DNA from: an uncultured Parabacteroides sp.
Lineage (GTDB): Bacteria; Bacteroidota; Bacteroidia; Bacteroidales; Tannerellaceae
DNA: 52,696 nucleotides
Assembly (NCBI GenBank): GCA_944325335.1
Contig: CALUZR010000019.1
Location: forward strand, 1 to 52,696
Direction: 5' to 3'
Shown: piece after piece, positions 33,755-42,255 of the stretch
Position numbering within the stretch: the first letter of the stretch is position 1
How the letters are laid out: the number at the start of each line of letters is the position of its first letter
Position numbers and translations under genes: made by a program
The notes under the pieces: model-generated
Told to the model about the DNA's origin: nothing
The model's input: the letters and a program-made list of their open reading frames with translations, nothing else
Database searches by the model: none

Positions 33755-34138
33755 ATGCAGCTACCTTTTGAGCAGAAAGACATGAATAAGGTCCTGATGA
33801 TTGGCGATAAAGTGCTCATCAAGCCCAAGAATCCGCAAACGCAGACGAAGAGCGGGCTTTATTTGCCTCCGACCGTCCAAGAGAAGGATAAAATACAAGT
33901 AGGCTATGTGATTAAGACAGGTCCCGGCTATCCGCTCCCGGCCCAAAACGACGAACGCGAGGTGTGGGAGAAGAAAGAAGAGGAAGTGCGTTATCTTCCG
34001 CTTCAGGCCCAACCGGGCGATATGGCGGTGTTCCTCCAAAACTCGGCCTACGAGATTAATTTTAATGAGAACAAATATTTTATCGTGCCTCATGCCGCTA
34101 TCCTGATGCTGGTGCGCGATGAGGGATTATTTGAATAA
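33755..34138 (+). CDS. GroES-family co-chaperone-like protein without a GroEL neighbour
   Basis: 127 aa. The GroES barrel is seen in IGDKVLIKPKNPQTQTKSGLY (flexible mobile loop TKSGLYLPP), VGYVIKTGPGYPLP and the C-terminal strand NKYFIVPHAAILMLVR. It is longer than the ~95 aa housekeeping GroES because of an insertion around residues 65-85 (NDEREVWEKKEEEVRYLPL). No groEL lies nearby; it instead precedes the NfnAB-like gene by 21 bases, suggesting a dedicated role, perhaps in folding or capping that iron-sulfur flavoprotein (inference). A later ATG at 33782 is possible. Confidence 0.85.
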   Translation: MQLPFEQKDMNKVLMIGDKVLIKPKNPQTQTKSGLYLPPTVQEKDKIQVGYVIKTGPGYPLPAQNDEREVWEKKEEEVRYLPLQAQPGDMAVFLQNSAYEINFNENKYFIVPHAAILMLVRDEGLFE

Positions 34139-34159
34139 GAAAAAGAAAGATATAAGAAG

Positions 34160-36460
34160 ATGAATAAGATTGTAAGTAAAGAATTCTTCTCGGCCAAGGT
34201 AGTCAAGCTGGAGGTCGAGGCGCCCTTAATTGCCCGTTCGCGCAAAGCGGGGCATTTTGTGATTGTCCGTGTGGGCGAGAAAGGCGAGCGCATGCCGCTT
34301 ACCATTGCAGAAGCCGATCCGAAGAAGGGCACCATTACGCTCGTGGTACAGGAAGTAGGGCTTTCGTCTACGAAGTTGTGCCAACTGGAAGTGGGCGATG
34401 AGATTACAGACGTGGTAGGTCCGTTGGGGCAAGCTACGCATATTGAGAAGTTCGGTACGGTGGTATGTGCCGGTGGCGGCGTAGGTGTCGCGCCGATGCT
34501 CCCGATCGTGCAAGCCTTGAAGGCGGCCGGGAACCGTGTCATTACGGTATTGGCCGGACGGACAAAAGAATTGATTATCCTGGAGAAAGAGATGCGCGCC
34601 AGCTCCGACGAAGTGATTATCATGACCGACGATGGCTCGTATGGACAAAAAGGATTGGTGACGGAGGGCGTAGAGTCCGTTATCAAGCGGGAGAAGGTGG
34701 ACAAGTGCTTTGCCATCGGCCCCGCCATCATGATGAAGTTCGTCTGCTTGCTTACGAAGAAATACGACATTCCGACGGAGGTATCGCTCAATACGATTAT
34801 GGTGGACGGAACAGGTATGTGCGGCGCGTGCCGTATTACGGTGGGCGGCAAGACGAAGTTCGTCTGCGTAGACGGACCGGAGTTCGACGGGCACCAAGTG
34901 GATTTCGACGAGATGCTCAAACGCATGGGCGCGTTCAAGGAGATTGAACGGGAAGAAATTCATAAACTGGACCCGGAAGCCGCCGAAGCCCATTCGATTA
35001 CCGCGCTCGAAGACCGCAACGCCCCCTGGCGCGAAGCGCTTCGCAAGGCAATGAAACCCAAAGAACGCACTGCCATTCCCCGCGTCAAGATGCGCGAGTT
35101 GGACCCGGAATACCGTTCGCACACCCGCTTGGAAGAGGTGAACCAGGGATTGACGCCGGAGCAAGCCGTCACGGAAGCGCACCGTTGCCTCGATTGCACG
35201 AACCCGACCTGTATGACGGGTTGCCCGGTAGGCATCAACATTCCTTCCTTTATTAAGAATATCGAGCGGGGCGAGTTCCTCGAAGCTGCCCGCGTATTGA
35301 AAGAGACAAGCGCCCTGCCCGCCGTATGTGGCCGCGTTTGTCCGCAAGAAAAGCAATGCGAATCGAAATGTATCCACCTGAAGATGGGGCACGAAGCGGT
35401 GGCCATCGGTTATCTGGAACGCTTTGCGGCCGACTACGAACGGGAGAGCGGGCATATCTCCGTCCCGGTGATTGCCGAACGGAACGGTATCAAGGTGGCG
35501 GTCGTAGGTTCGGGTCCTGCGGGACTCTCCTTCGCGGGCGATATGGCGAAGTATGGATATGATGTCACGGTCTTCGAGGCGTTGCACGAGATTGGCGGCG
35601 TCTTGAAATATGGCATTCCAGAGTTCCGTTTACCCAATAAGATTGTAGACGTAGAGATTGAGAACCTCTCGAAGATGGGCGTGCACTTCGTAAAGGATTG
35701 CATCGTAGGCAAGACCATCAGCGTAGAGGATTTGAAGGCGGATGGCTTCCAAGGCATCTTCGTCGCTTCGGGCGCCGGACTACCGAACTTCATGAACATA
35801 CCGGGCGAGAATAGCATCAACATCATGTCGTCGAACGAATACCTGACGCGCGTCAACCTGATGGATGCGGCCAATCCCGATTCCGATACGCCGGTGACAT
35901 TCGGGAAACGGGTAGCGGTCATCGGCGGTGGCAATACGGCGATGGACTCTGTCCGTACCGCGAAACGCCTGGGCGCCGAGAAGGTGATGATTGTCTATCG
36001 CCGCTCGGAAGCCGAGATGCCCGCCCGCATCGAAGAGGTAAAACATGCGAAGGAAGAGGGCGTCGAGTTCCTCACGCTCCACAACCCGATTGAATACATT
36101 GCCGACGAGCAAGGGCGCGTAAAGCAAGTCGTCCTCCAGAAGATGGAATTGGGCGAACCGGACGCTTCGGGCCGCCGGAGCCCTGTGCCGATTCCCGGTG
36201 CGACGGAGACATTGGACATCGACCTCGCCATCGTGAGCGTAGGCGTTTCGCCTAACCCGATTGTACCTCATTCTATTCCAGGTTTGGAATTAGGGCGCAA
36301 AGGCACGATTGCGGTGAATGAAGAGATGGAATCCTCCGTCCCGATGCTGTTTGCCGGAGGCGATATCGTCCGCGGAGGCGCTACAGTTATCCTCGCGATG
36401 GGCGATGGAAGACGGGCCGCAGCTGCTATGCATCAGAAACTTATAGGCAAGAAAGCGTAA
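34160..36460 (+). CDS. Fused NfnA-NfnB-like NAD(P)H:ferredoxin oxidoreductase
   Basis: 766 aa. Residues 1-~280 are the ferredoxin-NADP reductase/PyrK-like part: FAD and NAD lobes plus a [2Fe-2S] site, DGTGMCGACRITVGGK with a later Cys. Residues ~300-420 hold the N-terminal ferredoxin-like [4Fe-4S] Cys sets (AHRCLDCTNPTCMTGCPVG; VCGRVCPQEKQCESKC). The remainder is the GltD-like FAD/NADP module with VAVVGSGPAGLSFAGDMA and VAVIGGGNTAMDSVRTAKRL. Separate NfnA and NfnB proteins form electron-bifurcating transhydrogenases; the fusion keeps both halves. It may also be annotated as glutamate synthase small chain, but no gltB lies here. Confidence 0.9.
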   Translation: MNKIVSKEFFSAKVVKLEVEAPLIARSRKAGHFVIVRVGEKGERMPLTIAEADPKKGTITLVVQEVGLSSTKLCQLEVGDEITDVVGPLGQATHIEKFGTVVCAGGGVGVAPMLPIVQALKAAGNRVITVLAGRTKELIILEKEMRASSDEVIIMTDDGSYGQKGLVTEGVESVIKREKVDKCFAIGPAIMMKFVCLLTKKYDIPTEVSLNTIMVDGTGMCGACRITVGGKTKFVCVDGPEFDGHQVDFDEMLKRMGAFKEIEREEIHKLDPEAAEAHSITALEDRNAPWREALRKAMKPKERTAIPRVKMRELDPEYRSHTRLEEVNQGLTPEQAVTEAHRCLDCTNPTCMTGCPVGINIPSFIKNIERGEFLEAARVLKETSALPAVCGRVCPQEKQCESKCIHLKMGHEAVAIGYLERFAADYERESGHISVPVIAERNGIKVAVVGSGPAGLSFAGDMAKYGYDVTVFEALHEIGGVLKYGIPEFRLPNKIVDVEIENLSKMGVHFVKDCIVGKTISVEDLKADGFQGIFVASGAGLPNFMNIPGENSINIMSSNEYLTRVNLMDAANPDSDTPVTFGKRVAVIGGGNTAMDSVRTAKRLGAEKVMIVYRRSEAEMPARIEEVKHAKEEGVEFLTLHNPIEYIADEQGRVKQVVLQKMELGEPDASGRRSPVPIPGATETLDIDLAIVSVGVSPNPIVPHSIPGLELGRKGTIAVNEEMESSVPMLFAGGDIVRGGATVILAMGDGRRAAAAMHQKLIGKKA

Positions 36461-36586
36461 GGTACGGAGCTGACAGGCGCTGGGGTCAGGAGTACGCCGG
36501 TTCTCAGGTCAGGACATCGAAATCTACGAAGTCCTGACCTTTCTTATGCGCTGTTTATGAGTTCTTTTCTCTTGAAAGTTTATTTG

Positions 36587-36757
36587 TTCTTTTTGCTTGA
36601 TCAAAAAGAACCAAAAAATCAAGGCTTACACTCCAGCGGCTACAAATCCGCTTCGCTTCGCTGAAATCTCGGGGAACTCGCCTTCGGCTCAAACAGCCGA
36701 GATTTCTTTACGCTCCGCTTGGGATTTGCTTCACGCCGCTTCCGTTAGGCCGCTTTT
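36587..36757 (+). repeat. Dispersed hairpin element, copy C
   Basis: Hairpin GTTCTTTTTG/CAAAAAGAAC, then AAAAATCAAGGCTTACACTC as in copy A, then outer stem AGCGGC (36635-36640)/GCCGCT (36735-36740), CAAATCC (36643-36649)/GGATTTG (36722-36728), inner stem GAAATCTCGG (36663-36672)/CCGAGATTTC (36697-36706) and apical GCC-TTC-GGC. Where copy A has AAATGGG/CCCATTT this copy has AAATCC/GGATTT, so pairing is kept. It follows the NfnAB-like gene by ~125 bases and could end its mRNA. Confidence 0.85.
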
Positions 36758-36772
36758 CGTTTATATGAGACA

Positions 36773-37077
36773 AGAATCAATGATTCCAGTATGCCGCTGC
36801 GAAGCGTGAAGATAGAATCATTGATTCTGGCATGCCGCTGTGGAGCGTGAAGGTAGAATCATTGATTCTGGCATGCCGCTGCGGAGCGTGAGGGTAGAAT
36901 CAATGATTCTGGCGTGCCGCTGCGAAGCGTGAAGGTAGAATCATTGATTCTGGCGTGCCGCTGCACAGCGTGAAGATAGAATCATTGATTCTGGCATGCC
37001 GCTGCACAGCGTGAAGATAGAATCAATGATTTTGGCGTGCCGCTGCGAAGCGTGAAGGTAGAATCATTGATTCTGGA
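36773..37077. repeat. Tandem array 6, 41-bp period, 8 copies, palindromic units
   Basis: Each unit begins with AGAATCAATGATTCT or AGAATCATTGATTCT (15-base odd palindrome) at 36773, 36814, 36855, 36896, 36937, 36978, 37019 and 37060. The rest of the unit contains TGCCGCTGCGAAGCGTGAAG with scattered changes. It fills the gap between two convergent genes and ends 13 bases from the ABC ATPase stop codon. Confidence 0.95.
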
Positions 37078-37089
37078 ATCCGATTTAAG

Positions 37090-38094
37090 CTATCTATTCA
37101 TAAGAAGGGAAAGGAGTTCTGAAAGCGAAGTCGTTTCCTGTACGTTCCCTGAAAGATAGAGCTGGAAAGATTGGGGCGAAAGGCAATCAATAGAAGGATA
37201 ATCTATAGAAAAAGGCGAAGGATTAAACCCGTTCCGAAGCAACGCATTCCGAAGCCAATACGCCGTGAGCGCATCGCCCCGCACGCCCACCGGAGACTGA
37301 GGCGCGGCCATGCTGAGTTGGCCTGTCCGCACATCGAACCGCACATCGCCCCGCTCAAAGAAAGAGGAAAATGCGCCGGAGAGGATCAGTTCCTCCGGCA
37401 TCCCGGAAGCCATCGGACGTCCTTGCGCAAGCAACCAAAGGCGATCGCCCATTTGGATAGCCAGTTCCAGATCGTGTGTGGAAAGCAGGATGGCTTTGTG
37501 TTGTTCGACGGCCAAGCGATGGAGGAGCGTCATCGTCTCGAGCCGGCTGGTGACGTCGAGGAACGCAGTCGGTTCGTCCAATAAGATAACGGGGCATTGC
37601 TGCGCCAAGGTACGGGCAATCATCGCCTTTTGCCGTTCGCCGTCGCTCAGTTCCGAGACGTAGCTATCCGCCTTGTGCACAATGCCGACCGACTCCATGG
37701 ATTGCTGGACAATGCGCTTGTCCTCATCCTGCAAACGTCCTAAGAAATCGGTGTACGGATGACGTCCCAAAGCGACCAGTTCACGCACGGAAATCCCGCC
37801 CGCATTGGTTTTCTCGGTCAAAACGACCCCGACCGTGGTGGAAAACTCCGCCCGCGAATATGCCTCCAAGGATTTGCCCAAAATACGGACCTCGCCCGCC
37901 AAAGCCGGTTGGAAACCGCATAAGGTCCGGAGCAAAGTGGATTTACCCGCGCCATTCAAGCCTAAAAGGCACGTCACTTCGCCCAAATAGAGCGACAAAT
38001 GCAACCCTTCGTGTACGACCTTGCGCCGCCCGCCCTTCAAGGCATAACCGATGGTCAAGTCGTTTGCCTCAATGGCCAACATCTCTTTCCCCAT
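37090..38094 (-). CDS. ABC transporter ATP-binding protein (FecE/BtuD type), no permease nearby
   Basis: 334 aa. Walker A GLNGAGKST (about 45-53), signature LSDGERQK (near 149), Walker B VILLDEP (near 173) and the switch His in LLSTHDLELA. The nucleotide domain is most like those of iron-siderophore/cobalamin importers. About 80 extra residues follow the usual end (VRFDVRTGQLSMAAPQSP onward) and resemble no transporter part I know. No membrane or binding-protein genes adjoin; two paralogous unknown genes precede it with gaps of 12 and 20 bases. Confidence 0.88.
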   Translation of the reverse strand: MGKEMLAIEANDLTIGYALKGGRRKVVHEGLHLSLYLGEVTCLLGLNGAGKSTLLRTLCGFQPALAGEVRILGKSLEAYSRAEFSTTVGVVLTEKTNAGGISVRELVALGRHPYTDFLGRLQDEDKRIVQQSMESVGIVHKADSYVSELSDGERQKAMIARTLAQQCPVILLDEPTAFLDVTSRLETMTLLHRLAVEQHKAILLSTHDLELAIQMGDRLWLLAQGRPMASGMPEELILSGAFSSFFERGDVRFDVRTGQLSMAAPQSPVGVRGDALTAYWLRNALLRNGFNPSPFSIDYPSIDCLSPQSFQLYLSGNVQETTSLSELLSLLMNR

Positions 38095-38106
38095 ACGCGA
38101 AGCGGC

Positions 38107-38805
38107 TTATCCTTTCAACTGGGTAGCAGCCTTAAAACTACCCGGTTTCGTACGTCGGATTTCTTCCGGCAAGAAACTCATGAGGCGGGCGGCACGCAGG
38201 TAATCCATCAAGTTCTTTTGCTGCTTTTTATTGAGGATCGCAAAATTAATGTAGGTCTTAATCAAATAGAACGTATTGTCGTTCTCTTCGTTCCCGAAAA
38301 TAAGTCCCTGGTCGACCGTTCCATACACCTTGTGGGTTGCCATATCGCAACAAGTGCCCACGGTGTGGTTCTCGTGAAAGAAATAGCGGATGATGTCCCC
38401 GTCATACGGTGTCAAGTCGATATGGTAAGGATCGACAAAACGCTGGCGGTAACGTTGGAAGAAGTGCGGGACATATTTGATGACTCCAGCCCGCTCTATT
38501 TTGGTTCGAAAATAAGAGAACGTGTATGCCCCTTTTCCATACGGCGTATCGTAGCGTATCCACGACCAGGCATTCTTAATATTCTGGGAGATTTGTTTTT
38601 TGTCTTTGCAATAGAAATAAAGCTCCCACTTATTCTTAAAGGGCGAAGTCCACGTCCGGTACGCATAAGCCGGAAAGACTTTGCAATGGGCGAATTTCGA
38701 ACGCAACTCGTCTATCCACTTGTTCTTTTGCCAATGGAGCAACAAAGGAAGGTCTCGCAAGATTTCTTGCGTTATTTCCTTACTATTCATACTTTCTATC
38801 AGCAT
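38107..38805 (-). CDS. Unknown protein, tandem paralogue 2
   Basis: 232 aa, no signal peptide or membrane segment. It shares with the next gene upstream the pattern ELRSKFAHxKV, AYxxRTWxSP, YGKGAYxxS/xE, HFFxRxRQR, PxHID, and a C-terminal FYLIKTYIN. Conserved Arg, His and aromatic residues suggest an enzyme or nucleic-acid binding protein, but I recognise no family. Lies in a run with the ABC ATPase (12 bases downstream). Confidence 0.75.
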   Translation of the reverse strand: MLIESMNSKEITQEILRDLPLLLHWQKNKWIDELRSKFAHCKVFPAYAYRTWTSPFKNKWELYFYCKDKKQISQNIKNAWSWIRYDTPYGKGAYTFSYFRTKIERAGVIKYVPHFFQRYRQRFVDPYHIDLTPYDGDIIRYFFHENHTVGTCCDMATHKVYGTVDQGLIFGNEENDNTFYLIKTYINFAILNKKQQKNLMDYLRAARLMSFLPEEIRRTKPGSFKAATQLKG

Positions 38806-38825
38806 ACTCTTTCCTGTTTATCGTT

Positions 38826-39527
38826 TTATTTACCTTTACCTTCCACTAATTCCCATTTAAACTGCCACGTATATTCTCGTTGTTTCCAATCGTTTATGTT
38901 TTTGGTGATTTGTCTCGTATTCCTTAAATCATACAAAAGCCTATCCAATTGTTGTTTCTTTTTCGGAGAAAGCGTTTCCCGGTTAATATACGTCTTAAAC
39001 ACATAAAAACGTTCATTTTCATGTATGCCGAATACGCTTCCTTGCTCGTTCGAACCATAACAATATTCGTTCTTATTCGAGGAAAAGAGGTACAAGTCTT
39101 TGTTGTGCAAGAAATAATAATCAATAATATCGCATTTGAATTTGGATATGTCAATATGGTTCGGTTCGATATAACGCTGGCGAAAACGCGCAAAAAAGTG
39201 TGCAAGGTATTTCACCGTCTTAAAGTTTCCACCAATAATCTCATAAGAATAGGCACCTTTCCCATTATCCGAATCATATTTTACATAAAACAATGCGATA
39301 GGCGTATTGGCCTTTTTTTTCTCTTTGCAATAGAACAAAATACGCCACAAAGTATTGGTCATGGGCGAACGCCACGTCCGGAAGGCATAACAAGGATACA
39401 CTTTGCTATGGGCAAATTTTGAACGCAGTTCGTATCCTATCTTCCATTCAGCCCATTCCTGAAGAAGCGGCATATCTTTTACCATCTGGTCGTTCACTTC
39501 TTTGAGCGACATACTTTCTACAATCAT
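38826..39527 (-). CDS. Unknown protein, tandem paralogue 1
   Basis: 233 aa. Clearly homologous along its length to the following gene: both begin M(I/L)(V/I)ESM, keep ELRSKFAHSKV, RTWRSP and a HFFARFRQR-like block, and end with basic tails. It is more AT-rich than its partner. The duplicated pair looks like an old tandem duplication. Function unknown; a predicted terminator hairpin for the upstream GH92 gene separates it from that gene. Confidence 0.75.
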   Translation of the reverse strand: MIVESMSLKEVNDQMVKDMPLLQEWAEWKIGYELRSKFAHSKVYPCYAFRTWRSPMTNTLWRILFYCKEKKKANTPIALFYVKYDSDNGKGAYSYEIIGGNFKTVKYLAHFFARFRQRYIEPNHIDISKFKCDIIDYYFLHNKDLYLFSSNKNEYCYGSNEQGSVFGIHENERFYVFKTYINRETLSPKKKQQLDRLLYDLRNTRQITKNINDWKQREYTWQFKWELVEGKGK

Positions 39528-39552
39528 ATCGTTCCGTCTCTTTTAATCGGAA

Positions 39553-39587
39553 GAGGATTACCGGCTTCTCTTCCACCGGCAATCCTC
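39553..39587 (-). terminator. Hairpin after the GH92 gene
   Basis: GAGGATTACCGG (39553-39564) pairs with CCGGCAATCCTC (39576-39587), one mismatch, 11-base loop. The T-tract is weak. Confidence 0.5.
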
Positions 39588-39615
39588 TGGGATTATACAA
39601 TCATCATTCTTCCTT

Positions 39616-41877
39616 TTAGGGATGTACGTTCGTCATCTCGATTTCGAGCGTCCCACCCTTAGCCAAATCAGCATGGCTAAAGAACGGAGTTGGGAGTTCC
39701 TGACCGTTCAACTTGGCGGATTTCACATACATATTCTCCGGCGAATTATTCTTTACAATGATATCGAATCTTCCACCCGCCACTTGGATAGAGGCTTTAT
39801 CTACCATCGGGCGTCCAATAGTATAGAGCGGAATACCCGGGCAAACCTGATAGAAGCCCATCGCACTCATGACGTACCAAGCCGACATCTGTCCGCAATC
39901 CTCGTTTCCGATAATGCCATCCGGTGCGTTCGTATAGAAATTACGCATGATGAAATCCAGACGTTCCTGCCCTTTCCAAGGCGAATCGGTCCAGTTGTAG
40001 AGGTAAGCCATGTGGTGGCTCGGTTCGTTTCCATGGGCATATTGGCCAATCAATCCGGTAATATCGCCCGAAGCTTCCCGTCCGTCCACGCGCGACGAGG
40101 TCGTAAACAGGGTATCCAACCGAGTTTCCAGCTCTTTCTTACCGCCGATTTCCGCGATATAGTTCTCCATATCGTGCGGCACGAAGAAGCTCCATTGGAA
40201 CGCATTGCCTTCGGTATAATCACTCTTCATGTGCGATGAATAGCGCGGATTGAAAGGCGTGCGGAACGAACCATCGCTCATCACCGGACGCATGAACTTC
40301 GTCTCCGGATCCAAATACCGTTTGTAATAATCCGCCTTCTTGAGGTATTCGTCCGCCAACGCTTGGTTGCCTGCCTTGAGGGCTATCTGGGCAATACACC
40401 AATCATCATAAGCCATCTCAACACCCCAGGATACCGACTCCGGAATCAAATCGGCCGGGACGAATCCATACTGGTCTTTATATAAGAGGTGCTTCGTAAT
40501 CAAGTCCAGCTCGCGCGTCCCTTTGAATTTCTCCGCCAAATCTTCACGATAAACCGACGAGCGCGCACCGGCTTCGGCCCATACGTTCAAATCATCACCG
40601 CCCGTCAAGTCTTTACAAACCAAATCGGCCAATACTGCCACCGCATGATACGCCGGCATACAACCCGTATAGCTGCTTACAATCGGCCATTTGGGGAGAA
40701 TCGTCCCTTCGCGATAAGCCTGTACAAGGGAGAGGCCCATTTCGGTAGCCCGTTCGGGACGGATAATCGTCAACAACGGATGCAACGCGCGGAAGGTATC
40801 CCAAAGCGAGAAAGCGGTATAGTTCTCATATCCGGGAGCTGCCGTATGCACTTTCTTATCCAATCCTACGTACTGACCATCGACATCTTGATATACATAA
40901 GGTGCTAACGACGCATGGTAAAGGGCAGTATAGAAATTCTTGCGGACAACCGGGTCAGTTGTTTCGATTTGGATTTTGTTCAACTCTTCGTTCCAAATCG
41001 CGGCGGAAGCTTGACGCGTCGCATCGAAATCCCAACCCGGGAGCTCTTTTGCCATATTCTTTGCTGCGCCTTCAGGACTTACAGGAGATATAGCTACTTT
41101 CACGTACAAAGGTGCCTGTGATTCCTTGAATTTATAATGGAATTTCAAATCTTTATCCGTATTCAATTTCAAGAAAAGTGAATCCGAACGCTGTTGTCCA
41201 TCGATGTATTGGTAGACTTTCTCGATTTTCTCGGAAAAGACAATATGATAGGAGATGTTATGGTAGTGCGCCCAGCCACGTGTCTGGAAAGTACCTTCGA
41301 CGGTCGAATCGTTCACAAACCAATATTCATTCCCTACCAAGCGATGCCCCCAATCGGGTTGCAATACATGCCCTAAGTCGAACAACACGCGACGCTCTTT
41401 CGGATTGTCGTACGTATATTTATGGAAACCTACGCGGTCGGTCGAAGTAAGTTCCACGTTTACCCCGAAATTGTCTAACCGTACGGCATAATAGCCCGGC
41501 ATTGCCTGCTCTGTTTCTTTCTTAAACGTAGCGACCGGTTTAATGGAATCTTCCCCGCTATAGGGCAACAGGGCCACGTCTCCCATATCGCCAATACCCG
41601 TACCCGACAGGTGCGTATGGCTGAATCCATAAATCTGGCGGTCGTCGGCATGATAACCACTACTTGCATCCCAACCCAGGATATGCGTATCCGGGCTTAA
41701 TTGCACCATCGCGTAAGGACGAGTGGCGCCAGGGAACGTATGCCCATGGAAACCTGTCCCAATGAACGGGTCGACGTATTGGGTTTGATCCTCGGCTGTT
41801 TCCGTAGCCGGTTGTTGCACACAACTGGACGCCATGCAAACCAGTGCGGCTGATAATAATAACTGATGCTTCTTCAC
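39616..41877 (-). CDS. GH92 alpha-mannosidase, lipoprotein
   Basis: 753 aa, GTG start at 41877 (no better ATG; the signal peptide begins at once). Lipobox MASSC with Cys19. The GH92 family is shown by VDPFIGTG near the N-terminus, FSHTHLSGTG, SLWDTFRALHPL, NEPSHHMAYLYN and GNEDCGQMSAWYVMSAMGFY. These exo-alpha-mannosidases use a calcium ion and an inverting mechanism to trim N-glycan or yeast mannan chains. No SusC/SusD pair is beside it, so it is not part of a visible polysaccharide utilisation locus. Reverse strand TAAGTTTG (41909-41916) is its likely -7 element. Confidence 0.95.
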   Translation of the reverse strand: MKKHQLLLSAALVCMASSCVQQPATETAEDQTQYVDPFIGTGFHGHTFPGATRPYAMVQLSPDTHILGWDASSGYHADDRQIYGFSHTHLSGTGIGDMGDVALLPYSGEDSIKPVATFKKETEQAMPGYYAVRLDNFGVNVELTSTDRVGFHKYTYDNPKERRVLFDLGHVLQPDWGHRLVGNEYWFVNDSTVEGTFQTRGWAHYHNISYHIVFSEKIEKVYQYIDGQQRSDSLFLKLNTDKDLKFHYKFKESQAPLYVKVAISPVSPEGAAKNMAKELPGWDFDATRQASAAIWNEELNKIQIETTDPVVRKNFYTALYHASLAPYVYQDVDGQYVGLDKKVHTAAPGYENYTAFSLWDTFRALHPLLTIIRPERATEMGLSLVQAYREGTILPKWPIVSSYTGCMPAYHAVAVLADLVCKDLTGGDDLNVWAEAGARSSVYREDLAEKFKGTRELDLITKHLLYKDQYGFVPADLIPESVSWGVEMAYDDWCIAQIALKAGNQALADEYLKKADYYKRYLDPETKFMRPVMSDGSFRTPFNPRYSSHMKSDYTEGNAFQWSFFVPHDMENYIAEIGGKKELETRLDTLFTTSSRVDGREASGDITGLIGQYAHGNEPSHHMAYLYNWTDSPWKGQERLDFIMRNFYTNAPDGIIGNEDCGQMSAWYVMSAMGFYQVCPGIPLYTIGRPMVDKASIQVAGGRFDIIVKNNSPENMYVKSAKLNGQELPTPFFSHADLAKGGTLEIEMTNVHP

Positions 41878-41908
41878 TGTACTATCGATTTAGTTTTTAG
41901 TTAGGTGA

Positions 41909-41916
41909 CAAACTTA
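41909..41916 (-). promoter_or_regulatory. -7 element of the GH92 gene
   Basis: Reverse strand TAAGTTTG, 32 bases before the GTG start. Confidence 0.5.
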
Positions 41917-41938
41917 CACATTTTTATTGATTATTTTG

Positions 41939-41946
41939 TACCTTTG
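41939..41946 (+). promoter_or_regulatory. -7 element of the lysO operon
   Basis: TACCTTTG, 25 bases before the ATG at 41971. It excludes an upstream GTG at 41905 as the start codon. Confidence 0.6.
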
Positions 41947-41970
41947 CGCGTATTTTTTCGAAATAATTTT

Positions 41971-42255
41971 ATGTTTACCGTCATAAGCATTCTTTTTTCA
42001 GGCATTTTCATAGGTTATATCACGAGACGATTTCCTTTTTGGGAGAAAATCAACCGTCCGATTACCTATACGATTTACTTGCTTCTCTTCCTTTTGGGTA
42101 TATCCGTAGGGCATAATCCGCAAATCATGGATAATTTGGCTACGTTGGGCATGCAAGCATTCTTGCTTTCTGCTGCGGGGACGTTGGGCAGCCTCTGCTT
42201 TGCCTGGCTGGTTTATCGGTTTGTATTCCAACGGAGAAAGGAAGCAAAGGAATGA
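41971..42255 (+). CDS. LysO-type lysine exporter, N-terminal subunit
   Basis: 94 aa from the ATG at 41971. Three hydrophobic helices with LFSGIFIGYITRR, YLLLFLLGISVG and FLLSAAGTLGSLCFAWLVYR correspond to the first part of LysO (YbjE), which is a single ~300 aa protein in E. coli. Its stop overlaps the next gene (ATGA), so both halves should be made together. Expected role is export of excess L-lysine across the inner membrane. Confidence 0.8.
   Translation: MFTVISILFSGIFIGYITRRFPFWEKINRPITYTIYLLLFLLGISVGHNPQIMDNLATLGMQAFLLSAAGTLGSLCFAWLVYRFVFQRRKEAKE

Noticed and set aside
34226..35587. 453-codon reverse frame opposite the NfnAB-like gene
   Set aside because: Antisense shadow; the forward protein has all family motifs.
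36597..36809. Short frame MIKKNQKIKAYTPAATN over hairpin element C
   Set aside because: A similar frame exists in copy A but the conserved property is stem pairing, with changes that preserve pairs and not amino acids.
36773..37077. CRISPR array
   Set aside because: Units are contiguous and nearly identical over their whole 41 bases; there are no unique spacers and no cas genes. The same holds for the other six arrays.
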